Made by a program: the position numbers and the translations under genes
The notes under the pieces: generated by a model
Seen by the model: the letters and a program-made list of their open reading frames with translations, nothing else
Told to the model about the DNA's origin: nothing
The model's database searches: none
Part shown: positions 10,255 to 17,170 of the stretch, in pieces
How the letters are laid out: the number at the start of each line of letters is the position of its first letter
How positions within the stretch are numbered: the first letter of the stretch is position 1
NCBI RefSeq assembly: GCF_001424985.1
Contig: NZ_LMDA01000007.1
Span: 1 to 64,000, forward strand
Direction: 5' to 3'
Source of the DNA: Rhizobium sp. Root1212
GTDB taxonomy: Bacteria; Pseudomonadota; Alphaproteobacteria; Rhizobiales; Rhizobiaceae
DNA: 64,000 bases

Positions 10255-10548
10255 ATGCCCCAGACTAGCTACAAGATCAGCGAAGCCCGCAAGAATTTCG
10301 CAGAAGTCCTCGAACGCGCCAACCAGGGCGAGGAAATCGTCATCATGCGCGGCAACGAGGTTTATGCTCGTATCGGCCCTGCGGCCGACGGCGGCAAGCG
10401 CCCTTTCGGCCTCTTGCGCCAGCGTGGCCTGCCCGACGACCTGTTCGACACGACCGACGCAGAACAGGCCGCGATCGACGCCGGCGATTGGAATGACGAC
10501 ACCGGCATCTGGCAAGGCAAACCCGGCGACAGCGACAGCACGCAATGA
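10255..10548 (+). CDS. Phd/YefM-family antitoxin
   Basis: A 97-aa antitoxin. The start SYKISEARKNFAEVLERANQGEEIVI is the Phd/YefM DNA-binding fold, and the acidic tail is the usual toxin-neutralising part. ATG 10255 follows CGGAG at good spacing; an upstream in-frame start would add a non-conserved extension. It overlaps the PIN toxin by ATGA, the normal antitoxin-first order. Antitoxins of this type repress their own promoter, which would lie in the 10.1-10.25 kb gap. It probably stabilises the plasmid or the adjoining island. Confidence 0.85.
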   Translation: MPQTSYKISEARKNFAEVLERANQGEEIVIMRGNEVYARIGPAADGGKRPFGLLRQRGLPDDLFDTTDAEQAAIDAGDWNDDTGIWQGKPGDSDSTQ

Positions 10549-10922
10549 AGATCCTACTCGACAGCCATGCAATCTACTGGTGGACCATCGGCAGCGATCG
10601 GCTCTCCACGAGGGCACGAACGTTGATCGAGGACAAGGCCAACAGTGTCCTCGTCAGCGCAGTGTCGTTCTATGAGCTGGACAATAAGATGCGCCTGAAC
10701 AAGCTCGACCTCAAGCCGCAGGAACTGCGAGCAGCCGTCACAGCCAGCGGACTGCAGACCCTTGCCATCTCGGATCTGCATGCCGAGCTCGCAGCCGCGT
10801 TCGATTGGGATCACCGCGATCCGTGGGACCGCATTCTTGCGGCCCAGGTGCGGCTGGAGCATTGCACCTTCATCTCGACCGATCTGGCGTTCGACGCGAT
10901 TCTGCACGAAAGGGTCTGGTGA
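10545..10922 (+). CDS. PIN-domain toxin (VapC/PilT-like)
   Basis: A 125-aa PIN-domain ribonuclease. It has the catalytic acidic residues expected: D6 in ILLDSHA, a Glu in SFYELDNK, an Asp in DHRDPWDRILAAQ and an Asp in FISTDLAF. PIN toxins of this kind cleave RNA, often tRNA or rRNA, when the antitoxin is lost. It starts within the stop of the Phd-like antitoxin (ATGA), so the two are translationally coupled. A Phd-type antitoxin with a PIN toxin is a common hybrid module in alphaproteobacteria. Confidence 0.87.
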   Translation: MKILLDSHAIYWWTIGSDRLSTRARTLIEDKANSVLVSAVSFYELDNKMRLNKLDLKPQELRAAVTASGLQTLAISDLHAELAAAFDWDHRDPWDRILAAQVRLEHCTFISTDLAFDAILHERVW

Positions 10923-11029
10923 AGGGCAACAGCGTTGGAGATATTGATTGAGATGGCCGTGGGAACACCTGCGAATAGTGACCAGACTTCGAACCACAAA
11001 GAATTTTATGACGAGAACGGACTGCCGAA

Positions 11030-12172
11030 ATGACCAGATCGTCGCCACGTTCGATCGAAAAACGCACCGAAACGTTGGACACCATCGCAGCCGTTCTGCC
11101 GCTCGAGCGGCGCGATGAGCTTGCGGAGCTATTGACCGACCAGGATGTCGAGACGCTTCGCCATCTCGTGAATGAGGGTATGGGCGAAAACACGCTGCGC
11201 GCTCTGACTTCTGACCTTGCTTACCTACAGGCATGGTCGCTCGCCACGACGAAAAACTCTCTCCCCTGGCCGGCGCCTGAAGCGCTGCTCCTGAAATTCG
11301 TCGCCCATCACCTGTGGCAGCCACGACAGCGGGACGCTGATCCTGACCACGGCATGCCGGCCGGAGTCGAGGAGAGCCTGCGTGACCAAGGGTTTCTCCG
11401 CACTACCGGACCACACGCGCCCGATACAGTACGCCGGCGTCTGGCCACCTGGTCGACGTTGACGAAATGGCGTGGGCTGGCCGGTTCCTTCTCCTCGCCT
11501 GCTCTGAAATCGGCAATCCGGCTGGCCGTACGCGCAACACCGAGACCACGCAAGCGCAAGAGTGCCAAAGCCGTAACCGGGGATGTGCTGGCCAAACTGC
11601 TCGCTACATGTGCCAGCGAAAATCTTCGCGATCTCCGCGACCGGGCCATTCTCATGGTCGGTTTTGCCTCTGGAGGTAGACGCCGCAGCGAGATCGCCGG
11701 TCTGCGCAGGGAGCAATTGACCATTGAGGCTCCGGTGACTGCCGAAGGCGGATCTTCGCTCCCCTCTCTGTCGATCCATCTCGGCAGAACCAAAACCAGC
11801 GGTGCCCAGGATGATGAGGTCGTCTATCTGACCGGCAGGCCGGTTGATGCGCTCAATGCCTGGCTTGTTGCCGCGAGAATTGAGAGCGGCACTGTGTTTC
11901 GGGCGATCGATCGCTGGGGCAACGTTTCGAAGCGCGCTATCGATCCGAAAGCGATCAACGATATTGTCAAACAGCGGGCTGCCATGGCCGGGCTGGAAGC
12001 ATCGGAGTTTTCTGCACATGGGCTGCGCTCGGGATATCTAACCGAGGCGGCAAACCGCGGCATTCCCCTCCCCGAGGCGATGGAGCAGTCGCGACACCGG
12101 TCGGTACAGCAGGCGTCGAGCTATTACAATAATGCCACGCGGCGAACGGGACGCGCTGCGAGAATGCTCTAG
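11030..12172 (+). CDS. Tyrosine recombinase / site-specific integrase
   Basis: A 380-aa tyrosine recombinase. A SAM-like core-binding region (residues about 20-150) precedes the catalytic domain. Visible catalytic elements are the arginine in GGRRRSEIAGL (about 217-225), a lysine in RTKTSG, HGLRSG, SRHRS and the nucleophile in SSYYNN (Y365 or Y366). All key residues are present, so it should be active. It is followed by a short gap and a minus-strand gene; no att repeat was recognised. It may be the recombinase of the defence island to its left or a plasmid resolvase-like enzyme. Confidence 0.85.
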   Translation: MTRSSPRSIEKRTETLDTIAAVLPLERRDELAELLTDQDVETLRHLVNEGMGENTLRALTSDLAYLQAWSLATTKNSLPWPAPEALLLKFVAHHLWQPRQRDADPDHGMPAGVEESLRDQGFLRTTGPHAPDTVRRRLATWSTLTKWRGLAGSFSSPALKSAIRLAVRATPRPRKRKSAKAVTGDVLAKLLATCASENLRDLRDRAILMVGFASGGRRRSEIAGLRREQLTIEAPVTAEGGSSLPSLSIHLGRTKTSGAQDDEVVYLTGRPVDALNAWLVAARIESGTVFRAIDRWGNVSKRAIDPKAINDIVKQRAAMAGLEASEFSAHGLRSGYLTEAANRGIPLPEAMEQSRHRSVQQASSYYNNATRRTGRAARML

Positions 12173-12303
12173 CTGAGCCATAGACATCCAGTGATGTTAA
12201 ATTGTCCGCCTCTTGGATCAGGATGACGACAAGCCTAATAGTCGTAAAAAACCTAGACTTCGGTGCGAAAGACGCTGCGCCACCACCAGCTTAGACTTGG
12301 CCG

Positions 12304-12768
12304 TCACTTTTCTGGCGCGCAGATCAATGGCCGTAGCTCCTGCACGATCACACCGACCCCCGGCGAAACCATGGCCCCGGTCCAGTTGTCGGAAAAGGTC
12401 CCTCCCCCGTCGGCGGCCGAAAGCCAGACTACTTCGTTTGTCGCCAGTTCGATTTTCACTTCGCTGCCGATCGGACTGCCCGCGACCGTCTGGACATAGT
12501 GACGCTTGATGGGATGGCTTCGCCCCGTTTGATCGACAAGACTGTTTTCTTGGTAGTTCAGGTTTATCGTACCGTGATCCGGATGGGAGGTGCAGTCGGT
12601 CGATCGTTCACAGCGAATGGCCGACGAGAACGTGCATGTCCATAGCAAGCCGCTGCGCCACATGGGATTATCCGCGGCGCTTGCGGTTGTTGTCGCCAGC
12701 AGTAGGACGGCGATAAGCGGGTGCTTTGAGGCCACGGTCACTCCCATCATTGTCCGGATGAACCGCAT
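12304..12768 (-). CDS. Small secreted hypothetical protein
   Basis: A 154-aa protein with a signal peptide (hydrophobic IAVLLLATTTASAA, cleavage after ASA) and four to five cysteines in the mature part, so probably periplasmic. I do not recognise the family. The start is uncertain: ATGs at 12768, 12750 and 12747 and a GTG nearby are all possible and none has a good ribosome site. The promoter region holds a copy of the AT-rich element seen before the transfer genes, which links it to conjugation by regulation. Confidence 0.55.
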   Translation of the reverse strand: MRFIRTMMGVTVASKHPLIAVLLLATTTASAADNPMWRSGLLWTCTFSSAIRCERSTDCTSHPDHGTINLNYQENSLVDQTGRSHPIKRHYVQTVAGSPIGSEVKIELATNEVVWLSAADGGGTFSDNWTGAMVSPGVGVIVQELRPLICAPEK

Positions 12769-12791
12769 CCGAAGCGGACAGATGGAAGGAG

Positions 12792-12804
12792 TAATTATAG
12801 TTTC
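12792..12804 (-). promoter_or_regulatory. AT-rich transfer-regulon element, copy 1
   Basis: The minus strand reads GAAACTATAATTA. The same 13 bases occur at two other places, before the ParA-like gene and before mobC. Here it lies 24-36 bp upstream of the first possible start of the secreted protein gene. The TATAAT inside it also fits a -10 box, although that box faces the minus strand, as the gene does. Confidence 0.5.
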
Positions 12805-12830
12805 TTAAGATCGCAAGGCAGAATGATCGA

Positions 12831-13103
12831 TCAGTCCACTTTGACTTCGGCTTTTTGCCCCATCATCAGCGCTTGCAAGGGGATCTTCAGATTTGTGCTG
12901 ATCCGCGTGATGACCTGCAGCGACGGGTTGGCGGAACCGTCGAGAATCTGCAGATAGTAAGGCGAGGTGATCTCGCACAAGCTCGCCATTTCCTTTTTAT
13001 TGAGGCCGCGCTTCTCCCTCTCGCGCTCCATGGTCATCGCCATGTTTCGCAGGATCATCGTTCCCAGATCAGTATCGGTCTTCTTACGCTTGCTCGTTGC
13101 CAT
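12831..13103 (-). CDS. Small XRE-family transcriptional regulator
   Basis: A 90-aa protein with one helix-turn-helix. REREKRGLNKKEMASLCEITSPYYLQILDGSANPSLQVITRISTNL has the XRE/Cro pattern, with a basic N terminus (ATSKRKKTD). It faces the TrbM-like gene, and a 16-bp near-palindrome begins 4 bp before its start codon, so autorepression is likely. It is the best candidate for the regulator that recognises this motif across the transfer region, by inference from position only. Confidence 0.8.
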   Translation of the reverse strand: MATSKRKKTDTDLGTMILRNMAMTMEREREKRGLNKKEMASLCEITSPYYLQILDGSANPSLQVITRISTNLKIPLQALMMGQKAEVKVD

Positions 13104-13106
13104 CGG

Positions 13107-13122
13107 ATTAATTATATTTAAT
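13107..13122. promoter_or_regulatory. AT-rich near-palindromic operator, copy 2
   Basis: The + strand reads ATTAATTATATTTAAT. Its reverse complement is found unchanged before virB1 at 57115-57130. The pattern is ATTAA-w-TATA-w-TTAAT, symmetric at 14 of 16 positions, as expected for a dimeric HTH repressor. It lies between the divergent XRE gene and the TrbM-like gene and could control both. Confidence 0.65.
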
Positions 13123-13150
13123 TGTCCATTGTGTGATGTGAGAGGTGCCC

Positions 13151-13666
13151 ATGTTGGTCAAAGTCAAACGAATGAACGTCGTCATTGGAATTCTTCTGTC
13201 TGTATCGGCAACTGTGTTCGCTGCTCCGGCAGCGGGGAGCGAATGGGGCTGCGAAGTGTTGCTGTGCGCAGCGTCGTCCAATCCGTCGTGGCGGGGCGTT
13301 GCCTCCTGCCATCCGCCAATGAAGCGGCTGATCTCGGCGATGAAGAAGCCCGGCTTCGATTGGCCAACCTGCCCGGCAGCAGGCACAGGCTCCCCCGGCT
13401 TTGAGCGTTATGCTGCATGCCCGAAGGGATATCAGGTGGGAAGTCGGCAGGATCGGAACGGTTTTGGCAGAGAGCAGAACCTCTGCGTAAAGACAGTGAA
13501 CATGTGCCAGGACAGGACGCACGGCTTCTATAACTCTGATCGACAGCAAGGCTGCATACAAACGGTCTCCATATCCCGACCGCTCAAGTCAGAGCCCTAT
13601 TTCTTTGACATCAAGAATGAAACCTCAGGTCAAACCGAGCGGCATTGGTTCGAACTCCACAAATAA
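13151..13666 (+). CDS. TrbM/KikA-like conjugal transfer protein
   Basis: A 171-aa exported protein. A signal peptide (NVVIGILLSVSATVFAAPAAG) is followed by the cysteine pattern of TrbM/KikA proteins: WGCEVLLCAASSNPSW, ASCHPPMKRLISAM and WPTCP. Four more cysteines follow. TrbM proteins are periplasmic accessories of conjugation. ATG 13151 follows AGAGG; a GTG two codons upstream is less likely. It is divergent from the XRE gene and has the shared AT-rich operator 29 bp upstream of its start. Confidence 0.65.
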   Translation: MLVKVKRMNVVIGILLSVSATVFAAPAAGSEWGCEVLLCAASSNPSWRGVASCHPPMKRLISAMKKPGFDWPTCPAAGTGSPGFERYAACPKGYQVGSRQDRNGFGREQNLCVKTVNMCQDRTHGFYNSDRQQGCIQTVSISRPLKSEPYFFDIKNETSGQTERHWFELHK

Positions 13667-13699
13667 ACGCATTTTTCCGGTTAAGGAAGGTTTAAATCG

Positions 13700-14017
13700 A
13701 TGCGACACGTTAATCGTCATACTATTCTCGGCCACGTTGGAAACCTCGTGGAACTCAAAAATGTGCTGAAGGTCAACATTGCCGCGAACCGTGAGTGGCA
13801 GGCCGACGGGGAAAAGAAAACGGCCACCGATTGGGTTCAGGTCACCATTCTCGACAAGAAGCAGGTGGAGTGGATCACACAGAACGTCGTTTCGGGCGAT
13901 CTCGTCTATGTCGAGTCCCGGATATCCAATTCCAGCTACGAGCGCGACGGCGAACAGGTCTACACCACCGATATCATTGCGCAGCTGTTCAACCTGGTGG
14001 CCAAGAAAGCCGCTTGA
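13700..14017 (+). CDS. ssb: Single-stranded DNA-binding protein (plasmid SSB)
   Basis: A 105-aa OB-fold protein. NRHTILGHVGNL, the region AANREWQADGEKKTATDWVQV, LVYVESRI and YTTDIIAQ follow the SSB strand order. It lacks the acidic C-terminal tail of chromosomal SSB and ends in LVAKKAA, so it is a short plasmid-type paralogue that would not recruit SSB partners in the usual way. The start has an AAGGAAGG ribosome site. It probably coats transferred or replicating plasmid single strands. Confidence 0.85.
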   Translation: MRHVNRHTILGHVGNLVELKNVLKVNIAANREWQADGEKKTATDWVQVTILDKKQVEWITQNVVSGDLVYVESRISNSSYERDGEQVYTTDIIAQLFNLVAKKAA

Positions 14018-14447
14018 GCTGATGTGAGCCTTTTAGGCCACCGGCCGTTCCGGCCGGCCGCGCTCTATGCCGTTGGCACGAAGCCGCCTGTCGCCGTCTT
14101 CGCCGTTGCCGGTAACGATCGCTTGTCCAATCGGTCGCTTGGCACCCGAAATCGAGGCCCGTAAGGGCCGCATGTCTTTTGCGCCCCATGACATCGTCCC
14201 CCAGCCCGGTCAAGCGGCCCGTGAAGTCGGGTCATCTTCCGAACCAGCCCGCCCTGTGGTCGGGCCCGAGAAGATGCCCCGCCTTCCGCGCCACGCCACT
14301 TGACAGTCCCGTTTGCCGCCGTGGGGCGGGCTATCGCCCTCCCCCCTCTGTCCGGGGGAATGTCAGAGGCCATTCCCCCGGAAAGACCGGGGAGGCTTCG
14401 CCCGACAGGGCTCCCCTTCGGGAAACGGGAATTTAGGAGACAGACCC
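14018..14447 (+). other. GC-rich intergenic leader before DUF932 gene
   Basis: No convincing gene in these 430 bases. A GC-rich inverted repeat (CCGGCC/GGCCGG) sits at 14041-14057. The last 55 bases hold GGCTTCGCCC, GGAAACGGGA and AGGAGA before the start codon. The latter two lie at the same distances from the ATG as in the leader of the ParB-like gene, so this may be a conserved untranslated leader. Confidence 0.4.
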
Positions 14448-15296
14448 ATGAGCATTTACACCCAGACCGCCCGCTTCGATACCGGCCGCGCCATGACCGA
14501 GACCGAGATGCGCCAGATCGCGCCGTCCATCTTTGCCGTCAGCGCCCATGAGAGCCGGTCGGAACGTTTCAAGCCGATCCCGACCATTGAGGTTCTGCGC
14601 GGCCTCATGAAGGAGGGTTTCGTGCCGGTCGGCGCCAAGCAATCGAACAGCCGCATCGAGGGCAAGGCGGATTTTACCAAGCATCTTATTCGCATGCGAC
14701 GGATCGACGATGGCAAGGTCTATAATGTCGGTGATACCGTCTGCGAAATCCTGCTGAAGAACGCCAATGACGGGACCAGTGCCTATGAACTGATGGCCGG
14801 TCTGTTCCGTGTCCGCTGCCTCAATTCTCTGGTCACCCAGACCGGCACGATCGATGCCATCAAGGTGCGCCATTCCGGCGACGTTCAGCACAAGGTTATC
14901 GAAGGCACCTACCGCGTGCTGGGGGAGGCCGAACGCACGCTTGCTGCTCCACAGGACTGGTCAACCCTTCGGCTCAATAGGGAGGAATCCAATATTCTCG
15001 CCGATGCCGCCCATGTGCTCCGGTTTGGCGACAGTGAAGGCGAGACGAAGACGCCAATCAAATCCGAGCAGCTGCTTCTTCCCAGACGTCATGATGACCG
15101 CACTGACGATCTTTGGACGGTTTGGAACGTCGTTCAGGAAAACTCCATCAAGGGCGGTTTGCGCGGCGTCGGCCGAGACGATCTCGGCAGGCCGCGCCGT
15201 GTGAAGTCCCGCGCCGTCAACGGCATCGATCAGGATATCAAGTTGAACAAGGCGCTTTGGCTTCTGGGCGAACGGATGGCAGCGCTGAAGGCTTGA
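14448..15296 (+). CDS. DUF932 plasmid/phage-like protein
   Basis: A 282-aa protein of the DUF932 (plasmid/phage-like, TIGR03299-type) family. Recognisable parts are FAVSAHESRSERFKPIPT, VPVGAKQSNSR, KADFTKHLIRMRR, NANDGTSAYELMAGLFRVRCLNSLV and HSGDVQHKVIEGTYRV. Such genes are common on conjugative and integrative elements; the function is unknown. The start at 14448 has AGGAGA upstream. It stands alone in a region of well-separated plus-strand backbone genes, each with a long leader. Confidence 0.8.
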   Translation: MSIYTQTARFDTGRAMTETEMRQIAPSIFAVSAHESRSERFKPIPTIEVLRGLMKEGFVPVGAKQSNSRIEGKADFTKHLIRMRRIDDGKVYNVGDTVCEILLKNANDGTSAYELMAGLFRVRCLNSLVTQTGTIDAIKVRHSGDVQHKVIEGTYRVLGEAERTLAAPQDWSTLRLNREESNILADAAHVLRFGDSEGETKTPIKSEQLLLPRRHDDRTDDLWTVWNVVQENSIKGGLRGVGRDDLGRPRRVKSRAVNGIDQDIKLNKALWLLGERMAALKA

Positions 15297-15954
15297 ACCT
15301 TCCCGAGTAAGGCGTCGTCGGTAACGGCGGCGCTTTGCCTCCCCTCCTTTGGACGCCGTGTTAGCTGCCCGGCCGCTATCGACGCGGCGGGTCAGCTTCG
15401 AGGGGTGCCCCAAAGCCCCACCCCTCGCTCTCCCCTCCCCTGCCCGAAGATTTCGCGCTGCGGCTAGTCCAGCATTATGGTGTTCTTCTGCGGTATTGTG
15501 GACCGTTTTCCAGCCGCAGCGCCGTCAGACGGCGCGCCCGCGGCCGGAGCGAGCCGCAAAGGCGAGCGCAGCCAAGCGGAGGAAACCCGCGCTCCCACAT
15601 AGCGCCGTAGGGTTTTCCGGAGCTTGGTGGAAAACGGTCGTTTTTGGCGTTTGGGTTTTTCTTGTTTCTGCCCCATGCAAACGGTGCGAAGCGTGCGGCG
15701 GCAGTCGATCCCGCCTCCCCTTCGGGCCACTATGTTGAGGCTCCTGCGGCTGCCTTTTTCCCGCTCCCTGCGCGTCGAGAATTCCCGAAATCCCGCCTGG
15801 GAGCGGCGCTATGCTGATTTCTCCGATACTCTTCATTTTCGCTGATCGTGCCTTGGTCGTTGGCACTCGCACCGGCACGAACGCCGGCAAGGTCCCCCTC
15901 CCTGCCCGCCCCTCACGGCATAGCCGCTGGGACGGGTTAATTGGTTTCTCTGCG
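15297..15954. other. GC-rich intergenic region with no recognised gene
   Basis: Reading frames here look like random GC-rich sequence and lack ribosome sites. The pattern around 15600-15720 (short repeated CG- and T-rich runs) resembles non-coding spacer seen between rhizobial plasmid backbone genes. No RNA gene or repeat was recognised. Confidence 0.35.
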
Positions 15955-16356
15955 TTACGCGTCCAGCCAGTTTTCGAGCTTCAGTCCGGTATACGCCAGG
16001 AAGTCGCGCGTGTTGTTGGTCACCAACACCGTGTTGAGGGCGATTGCATGCGACGCGATCAGTTTATCAAGATGATCTTTCTTCCGGTCTCTTGTCGCCA
16101 TTCGAACCGGACCATAGGCACGCGCTGCTGCAATCCCAAACGGTTCTACCGTGATCAGTTCGGCCAGGGCTGCGAGATTATCAAGTTCCCGTGCGGGATC
16201 ATCAGATGCGGATACACCATACTCGAGTTCGGCGAAGGTGATGGCGGACATGACCACGTCTCCCACATAGCAACTGGCAAAGCGGCGGGCGACCTGTTCC
16301 GGCTGGTTTTTCATCAGGTAGATACACATGTTCGTATCGAGCATGTAGCGCGCCAT
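15955..16356 (-). CDS. vapC: VapC-type PIN-domain toxin
   Basis: A 133-aa PIN ribonuclease toxin. It has MLDTNMCIYLM (catalytic D7), a Glu in TFAELEYGV, an Asp in KDHLDKLIASHA and LVTNNTRDF. VapC toxins inhibit translation by cutting tRNA or rRNA. It follows vapB with a one-base overlap. This is the second toxin-antitoxin module in the window and is likely a plasmid addiction system. Confidence 0.9.
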   Translation of the reverse strand: MARYMLDTNMCIYLMKNQPEQVARRFASCYVGDVVMSAITFAELEYGVSASDDPARELDNLAALAELITVEPFGIAAARAYGPVRMATRDRKKDHLDKLIASHAIALNTVLVTNNTRDFLAYTGLKLENWLDA

Positions 16357-16592
16357 CAGATCTTATCCCGCTCGTCTTGCTCATGGGTCTCTCTTCCGTC
16401 ACGCATAAAATCCGGAGAGAAGCGGGCGAATACATTCAGAACGCCGGCCAGGGAGCGATGCACCGGACGGATGCGAAGCTCGTCGCCGACGCGCTCGATT
16501 TCCAACTCGACATCGGTCCGCTCAAACGCCAGTTCGGCGGGGATACGCACAGCCTGCGAATTTCCATTCTTGAAAGCTTTGGTGGTGTGCAT
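16356..16592 (-). CDS. vapB: VapB-type antitoxin
   Basis: A 78-aa antitoxin with an AbrB-type swapped-hairpin N terminus: TKAFKNGNSQAVRIPAELAF. The C-terminal part (VFARFSPDFMRDG) is the VapC-binding tail. It is the first gene of the pair and overlaps vapC. An inverted repeat just upstream is the expected autoregulatory operator. Confidence 0.9.
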   Translation of the reverse strand: MHTTKAFKNGNSQAVRIPAELAFERTDVELEIERVGDELRIRPVHRSLAGVLNVFARFSPDFMRDGRETHEQDERDKI

Positions 16593-16614
16593 GTCATCAT
16601 CCTTGTGTGTACGT

Positions 16615-16652
16615 GGATGTACAATGGCCTTTTATTGTTCAAATGTACATCC
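16615..16652. promoter_or_regulatory. Inverted repeat, probable VapBC operator
   Basis: GGATGTACA at 16615-16623 and TGTACATCC at 16644-16652 form a perfect 9-bp inverted repeat separated by 20 bp. It begins 23 bp upstream of the vapB start. The spacing of two full helical turns or so between half-sites suits binding by a VapB2-VapC2 type complex. Confidence 0.65.
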
Positions 16653-17170
16653 CTCGTGTGCACACTGACGATGTGTTTTTGGCTGTGCTGGCGCATAACG
16701 CACGAGGCGGGCTCAACTGTGCCGCATCGTGTTCTGCTCGACCGAACCCCCAAACGGGTGCGGCCCATTCGGGGTTACGATCTCTTACACGGCGCGTTCT
16801 CGTGCAAAAGGGCGAGAAGTTGAGAGCGCGACCCGCGCTCACATCTGGAAGGAGCATCCGCGAGAGGCGTATGCGCATCTTCTCCGTAACATGCCGCTCT
16901 TACGATAGGCCGGTGCTCGCGCCAATGGGCAAGCGCGCTAGGGCGCTGTCGGCCGTGAAGAAAAAACGGCTTTCACCGCCAGGGCGTCAAACCTTCCGTT
17001 TTTTCTCCCCGTCCGACCCATGACCCGATCCCCGCCCTACCGGGAGCGGGCTTACGCCCCCTCCCTTCGTTCCGAGGAACGTGTGAGCACGTCCTTCGGA
17101 CCAAAGGAAGAAGGCTTCGCCCACTGCGGGTTCGAAACCCAAAGGAAACGGGACATCAGGAGATCATACC
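16653..17170 (+). other. Intergenic region and leader of the ParB-like gene
   Basis: No recognisable gene in about 500 bases. The 3' end carries GGCTTCGCCC (17113), GGAAACGGGA (17144) and AGGAGA (17158). The last two stand 27 and 13 bases before the start, exactly as in the DUF932 leader. The upstream part is unexplained. Confidence 0.35.
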
